Of a stretch of 64,000 bases of DNA, positions 59,250 to 64,000 are shown one piece after another (the first letter of the stretch is position 1; each line of letters opens with the position of its first letter). Both the position numbers and the translations under genes were made by a program. Origin of the DNA: Apostichopus japonicus (taxonomy: Eukaryota; Echinodermata; Holothuroidea; Aspidochirotida; Stichopodidae); NCBI RefSeq assembly GCF_037975245.1, contig NC_092569.1:9526001-9590000 (forward strand). Reading direction: 5' to 3'. The notes under the pieces were generated by a model. It ran no database searches. It was not told where the DNA came from and saw only the letters and a program-made list of their open reading frames with translations.

Positions 59250-59391
59250 TCACATGGTGACATGGACTGGAAACTGGGAACTATACACTAAGGAGAGTAT
59301 CATATTTAGAGCCTGTTTTAGAGATCTTGTACGTAATGATGAATACAGACAGTGAAGTAAGAAATTCAGTTATTATGAAGATTGTAAAGCA
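59250..59391 (+). pseudogene. Kinase-like exon remnant downstream of copy 4
   Basis: Carries WTGNWELYTKESIIF and then, with one extra T, IFRACFRDLVRNDEYRQ before a stop; the VIMKIVK strand is in another frame. Frame relations differ from copies 2 and 3, so no constraint acts on it. Confidence 0.4.
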
Positions 59392-59964
59392 GTAACGTTC
59401 ATAGGATGTTAAAATTAAGGTGGGAGCAAATAAAACAAAGAGTTGCTGCAAATACAGGTTTTATCTTATCCTAAATGAATGACATTAAATAAAAACGGTT
59501 TTGTTATCGATAGGTTTATAGGTGCAACTGAGGCGTTAAAGAGGTTTCTTTTGGACCTAGTGCATCCCAAACTTAATACCAATAGTATTCAGTTGTATAG
59601 GAATAGTCTAGTTTTAGTGTACTGTTGGTGGCTGAGTAGATATCCGGTGTATTAATTACTACACAGTTGGATGCAGGAGCCTGCTGGATATAGTCACGTC
59701 ACTTTTCAGATATGATAAATAATCATCCGTAAGATGGGTTCAAATGATTTGTCTAGAGAGGAAGAAATACACACATGAAACTCATAATCAAAAGATCAAT
59801 TTAATTCCTTGTTCTCTTACATATTCAATACTAAACAGCAGGGAGGAATCATGTAAACTATAAATTATATGAGTAGCTCTTAATGAAAGTTTGGGCTAAG
59901 AAATACTACACACAATTAGAACAAATGTGCCATTGATGTTGAATACTCCCTTCATTGTTCAAAC
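59392..59964. other. Intergenic flank between copies 4 and 5
   Basis: Shortened flank (about 0.6 kb against 1.1 kb after copy 3) owing to a deletion after 59440. No gene seen. Confidence 0.5.
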
Positions 59965-60054
59965 GGTGCCACGGCCGAGTGGAGAAAGGCGGTGGCATTT
60001 GAAGCAATGAGGCTTAGCGATCGGGACGTTCCGGGTTCGATACCCGGTGGGGTC
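59965..60054 (+). tRNA. Type-II tRNA-like sequence before copy 5, best preserved
   Basis: 90 nt with GGCCGAGTGG...AAAGGC D-arm, an intact T-stem/loop (CCGGGTTCGATACCCGG) and B box. The acceptor strands GGTGCCA and TGGGGTC pair at six of seven positions, counting wobble. The anticodon stem pairs at four of five, and the loop ATTTGAA would read UUG, odd for a long-variable-arm tRNA. TTTTT follows within ~15 bases. Could be transcribed, but is more likely a tRNA pseudogene. Confidence 0.5.
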
Positions 60055-60588
60055 ATAGTAAGGTGGGTTTTTCATCCTAAAGCAATCTATGGTTTCCCAT
60101 CTGAAATGACCTTCTAAAGATTCCAAATTTGAGTTTTTGAAGCGTCGTACAAAAAAATGTTGATAATTATTATACATAATGATTATTATAGTAACATGTC
60201 GATCACCACTTGTGACAGTTTCAAAAGGCCTTCTCTTTTCCGATAAAACGTACAAGTTCTATCGTATCATATAGCCTAATTAAAAACTTACAAGTTATAT
60301 ATTAATTATGTCTCATTCTCTCTAACAATCTAATTATCGCGTATCTTCAGTAAACTGCCGACAATAACAGCTACGAAAGTAAAATTGCGCGAACTGACAA
60401 GCGTAACTTCTCCTGACAAACACTTGACGTAAGGTTGAATTTTCGCTTACATTGTCTGTTAATGTACCTCTTCCATGAAAGTTTGTTTGCAAATCGTTGC
60501 ATGTTTGACGTTGTTTAAGCTGGCATATTATCGCCGTAGCTGTAAGGATGTAAAGAGCTGCCGAGTGTGTAAGAGAACAACCTCTACA

Positions 60589-60652
60589 ATGCTACTCTTC
60601 AATTTAATCTTTGCAGCGACTGTTCTGCATGGATCTCTCTTCTTTTCAGCAG
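60589..60652 (+). CDS. Copy 5: signal-peptide exon of a WSC receptor, rest outside the window
   Basis: MLLFNLIFAATVLHGSLFFSA then G|gtgaga donor, phase 1 as in copies 1, 3 and 4. An in-frame upstream ATG at 60475 would give a 38-residue extension (MKVCLQIVACLTLFKLAYY start); the inner start is preferred because it places the hydrophobic core at once. The following intron holds a LINE that reaches the window end, so the WSC exons, if present, lie beyond 64000. Confidence 0.7.
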
Positions 60653-61469
60653 GTGAGACTGAAATTGTCCTTTCTATTAATAATAGGACTGACTTGGTAA
60701 AAACATCTTTCCGAAATACATTTTGTAAACTGTGCTAATTCTATATGTAGAAATGATTTCACTACGTAACCTGCGAACGTCATTAAGGAAGTGTTATTTA
60801 TGATTACAAAGTGGAATAATGGTTACTTAGTATTTGATACTTGCTTTGTAAACTACATTTGAAGTACGATCCTTCGATAAAACTGGTAATATGAAACAAG
60901 CAAACCACAAGGCAAGACAGTGTAGGTCTAGCAGTACGTTACGATAAATATAGGCTTTTTTTGTTTGTACAATAGACAATATGATGATTCCAGAATAACT
61001 CATATTTTGTATGTATCTTGTATGTATATTATCAATGTTGGGTTACAGTTGCATATTTGTGACACTGACGCTAGAGTAATAACAGATAATCTGATCGTGT
61101 TATTTAATATTCAAACAACCTCCTTCTAATAGATAAGACCATATGTGGCTACAATAACATGAGTGATCGAAGTTATAGAGTTATTAATCTTCCAGTCCTA
61201 TGTAAATGTCACTGTGTCCCACATATTTAATATGTTGTATTGTTTCATTTGCAAAACTCATGTCTAATTCCATCGTTCCTTTAGCGGTAACGTTGGACTA
61301 CAGTAACAAACTAGGTATGCTTGCACATATTACATGGTCTGTCTTTAATGGTTATGTACGGCACAGCGCATTTAACAAACAAAAGAGCTGCAAGAGTTTG
61401 TGCTAGACAGTAATAGTTATCTGTCCATATGTAGCGCCAAAGATACTAATCGGTAACTTCTGATTCGAT

Positions 61470-64000
61470 ATCAATTCATTATTTGTTTTATCGCCAACTG
61501 TGTACAATGGGAAAGGAAGTCTCCACAAAGTCTTAAAAAGACTTAAAAAAGTAGGAGACTCCCTGGAAGAAATTTTAAAATAAATAATACAGTATACATA
61601 AGGAATAAATATACAGTAATATAATAACCTAATGATGCCGAGGTGGATACGTGAATAGATTATAGAATACTAGTACCAGTTAATAAATTCCTTTACAAAT
61701 GTCTGGTGAATGTGGGATTTGAAGGTATAGACTTCAACTTCTTTGATAGATCATTCCAAATTTGTATTGCTCTATTACGAAGACCGAATTTTCCTATGAT
61801 ACTATGGTAAAAATTGCAATGAGCGTTGTCGGCTTGTCTTGTGTGATGGTTATGGAAGACTATGTTACTATACATATAAAGTCATTAAAAGTGACTGGCA
61901 GTTATCAAATCCATGCTTTGTAGGCAAAAGTAGCAACATTGTTATAATATCACCAAGTTTTAATAAATTTAGGGACTAGTATGTTCAAGTGGTGTCGCAT
62001 TAGCAATGTGACGTATAGCCCTCTTTTGGAGAATATTTAGGCGGTCAATGTTAACATTGTATGTACCAGACCAAATAGTTGTACGGTAGGATAAGTGTGG
62101 CAGAACTAATGTTTGATAAAACATTCTAAGGACATACCGTGGAAGGAAATATTTCAGTTTAGATAATGAACCAGTTTTTAGCTACAATGTTACATACTAA
62201 CGAAATATGGTTATTCCAAGAAAGTTTGCTATCAATATTAATACCAAGAAACTTTGTATCAGTTACACATTTGATTATTTTACCGTTCATCGTAATATCT
62301 TTATCCCAACGAGATGCTCTTCTACTACTGAAAAAATATACTTATTCTTATCAATATTATTACTTAATTTGTTTGCTGCGAACCAATCACAGAACTTATT
62401 CAGTTCTCACAAGAGACAGTACTTTGGAGTGAAGTTACGTTCTTCGAGTGAAAGAAAAGATTGGTGTCATCGGCAAATAGGCAAATAAGACTGTATGAGC
62501 AATGTTGGAGACATGGCAGATATCATTAACGTATATAATAAACAACAAAGGACTTAATAAAGAGCCCTGAGGCACACCACGGGCGATTTCACCAGTCACA
62601 GTCCAGAATTTGAATTCTTGTATGAAGTATATTGTAACCTTTTTGTGACATTAATTTCTAGCCAATTTAGGGTTATGGTGGCAGAAGATGGACTAACCCG
62701 AGTAGGTTTAGTTATTGTGGGATCAAACCCGCTCGAATAAATAAGGTTATTAAAGTCAGTAGTTATGCTTGCTTTAGAAAAATTAATATTAAAATCTCCC
62801 ATAATATAGGTGCTGCAGTGGTCATTAGCGATGGTGCCAAGGATACGCTGCATATTTAAATTGAAATCATCACTCGAACTGTTGGGAGGTCTGTATACAC
62901 AACCAACTATAAGCTTTTCGTTACTTTAGGTGTATTCGTTTCAATGAAGATCGCTTCAATAGAATTGTTTAAAATAGACAAATCTGTACGGTGTTTAAAA
63001 TTAAAGTCATTATTTATAAAAAGGCAAACACCACCACCCCTTCTTTCATTACGATGCTGTTCAATTAGTGTGTAATTGTCAATCTTAATAAGAGGAGATA
63101 TATCATTTGTAAACCAGGTTTCAGTAAAACCAATTATGGAAAAATCTTGATTTAACAAAGATATAAAAGTAGCAATATCGGAAAAAAATTTCTTTAAACT
63201 ACGACTATTGTGTTGTAGTAATGATATACACGTATGGAATGGTGAGTTATTAAAAGAATCGATGTCATTGTACTTACAAGATACATTATTTCGCCCATAT
63301 ACTCCGTGTAATTAGTGTTAAAAAGCATAATGGCTAGTAGAAAGTAAAGTTTGATTGTCATTTCACTTTAATGAATTGAGTCCCTAGTAATTTCAGTTAG
63401 TTTTCATGGCCTTCTTTATTAGCAGTTCCTGTCTGTCCTTTCTCCTTAGGGCGGAATTTGCAGGTTTTCTCGATCGCTGGTTGTGTGGTTTTCTTTTGTT
63501 GACTGGTTAACTTCTTCGGTATAGTGTAGACTTTATCGCTTGAAACTGCTCTCTTCATTCTTGTGTTTTCTGTTGTTTTCTTTCTACGTTTTCATAAAAG
63601 TAGCAATATCGGAAAAAAATTTCTTTAGACTACGACTATTGTGTTGTAGTAATGATATACACGTATGGAATGGTGAGTTATTAAAAGAATCGATGTCATT
63701 GTACTTACAAGATACATTATTTCGCCCATATACTCCGTGTAATTAGTGTTAAAAAGCATAATGGCTAGTAGAAAGTAAAGTTTGATTGTCATTTCACTTT
63801 AATGAATTGAGTCCCTAGTAATTTCAGTTAGTTTTCATGGCCTTCTTTATTAGCAGTTCCTGTCTGTCCTTTCTCCTTAGGGCGGAATTTGCAGGTTTTC
63901 TCGATCGCTGGTTGTGTGGTTTTCTTTTGTTGACTGGTTAACTTCTTCGGTATAGTGTAGACTTTATCGCTTGAAACTGCTCTCTTCATTCTTGTGTTTT
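61470..64000 (-). mobile_element. CR1-like LINE in intron 1 of copy 5
   Basis: Same element and same insertion point as in copy 2. It is less deleted here: near 62450-62600 the minus strand retains RGVPQGSLLSPLLF and NDICHVSN up to the FADD region, which an 8-bp repeat (ggcaaata) disrupts. The endonuclease frames are 63158-62907 (TETWF, RRGGGVCLFI) and 62853-62596 (MGDFNI). The C-terminal part at 61875-61693 reads GLRNRAIQIWNDLSKKLKS. Its 5' end would lie beyond the window. Confidence 0.8.
63161..64000. repeat. 431-bp tandem duplication inside the copy 5 LINE
   Basis: The block beginning ataaaagtagcaatatcgga at about 63162 recurs at about 63593, and the following ~400 bases are nearly identical up to the window end. 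Copy 2's element has only one such block. Confidence 0.9.

Overview
The window looks like nuclear DNA of an invertebrate animal. It is AT-rich, its genes are split by GT-AG introns, it carries decayed LINE retrotransposons, a cut-and-paste DNA transposon, long microsatellites and a fold-back type inverted repeat, and it has no operons. A deuterostome such as an echinoderm would fit (fold-back TU elements are known from sea urchins, and WSC-domain families are expanded in some marine invertebrates), but nothing here fixes the species.

The core of the window, about 9.5-64 kb, is a tandem array of one receptor-like gene on the + strand, with a basic unit of about 10.8 kb. The full gene has seven exons: signal peptide; WSC domain 1; WSC domain 2; two short Ser/Thr-rich linkers; transmembrane helix; and, after a ~4 kb intron, a tyrosine-containing cytoplasmic tail. 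Copy 1 (12419-20727) and copy 3 (43583-51721) splice in frame from end to end, giving 339-residue type I membrane proteins. Copy 0 (transmembrane and tail remnants only, 9.5-10.4 kb), copy 2 (27066-36462; no signal exon, one linker lost, one frameshifted) and copy 4 (54423-58345; cut inside WSC1) are broken. Copy 5 starts at 60589 and leaves the window. Downstream of each tail exon of copies 1-4 lies a degraded exon-like segment resembling the start of a receptor tyrosine kinase domain, suggesting that the family descends from a WSC-ectodomain receptor kinase that lost its kinase.

The array is interrupted by datable insertions: a CR1-like LINE at the same intron-1 site in copies 2 and 5 (so older than that duplication); an L1/Tx1-like LINE with a 14-bp target-site duplication in copy 2 only; and a 4.35-kb DNA transposon with terminal inverted repeats and a C2H2 zinc-finger ORF between copies 2 and 3. 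Removing these three from the 1-to-3 interval restores the 10.8-kb spacing per unit. A type-II tRNA-like sequence sits before each of copies 2-5.

The first 9 kb is different: a 2.4-kb palindrome built of ~146-bp monomers, a microsatellite-centred inverted repeat, local tandem duplications, a 28-bp perfect-type hairpin, a likely first exon on the minus strand, and several unrecognised stretches.
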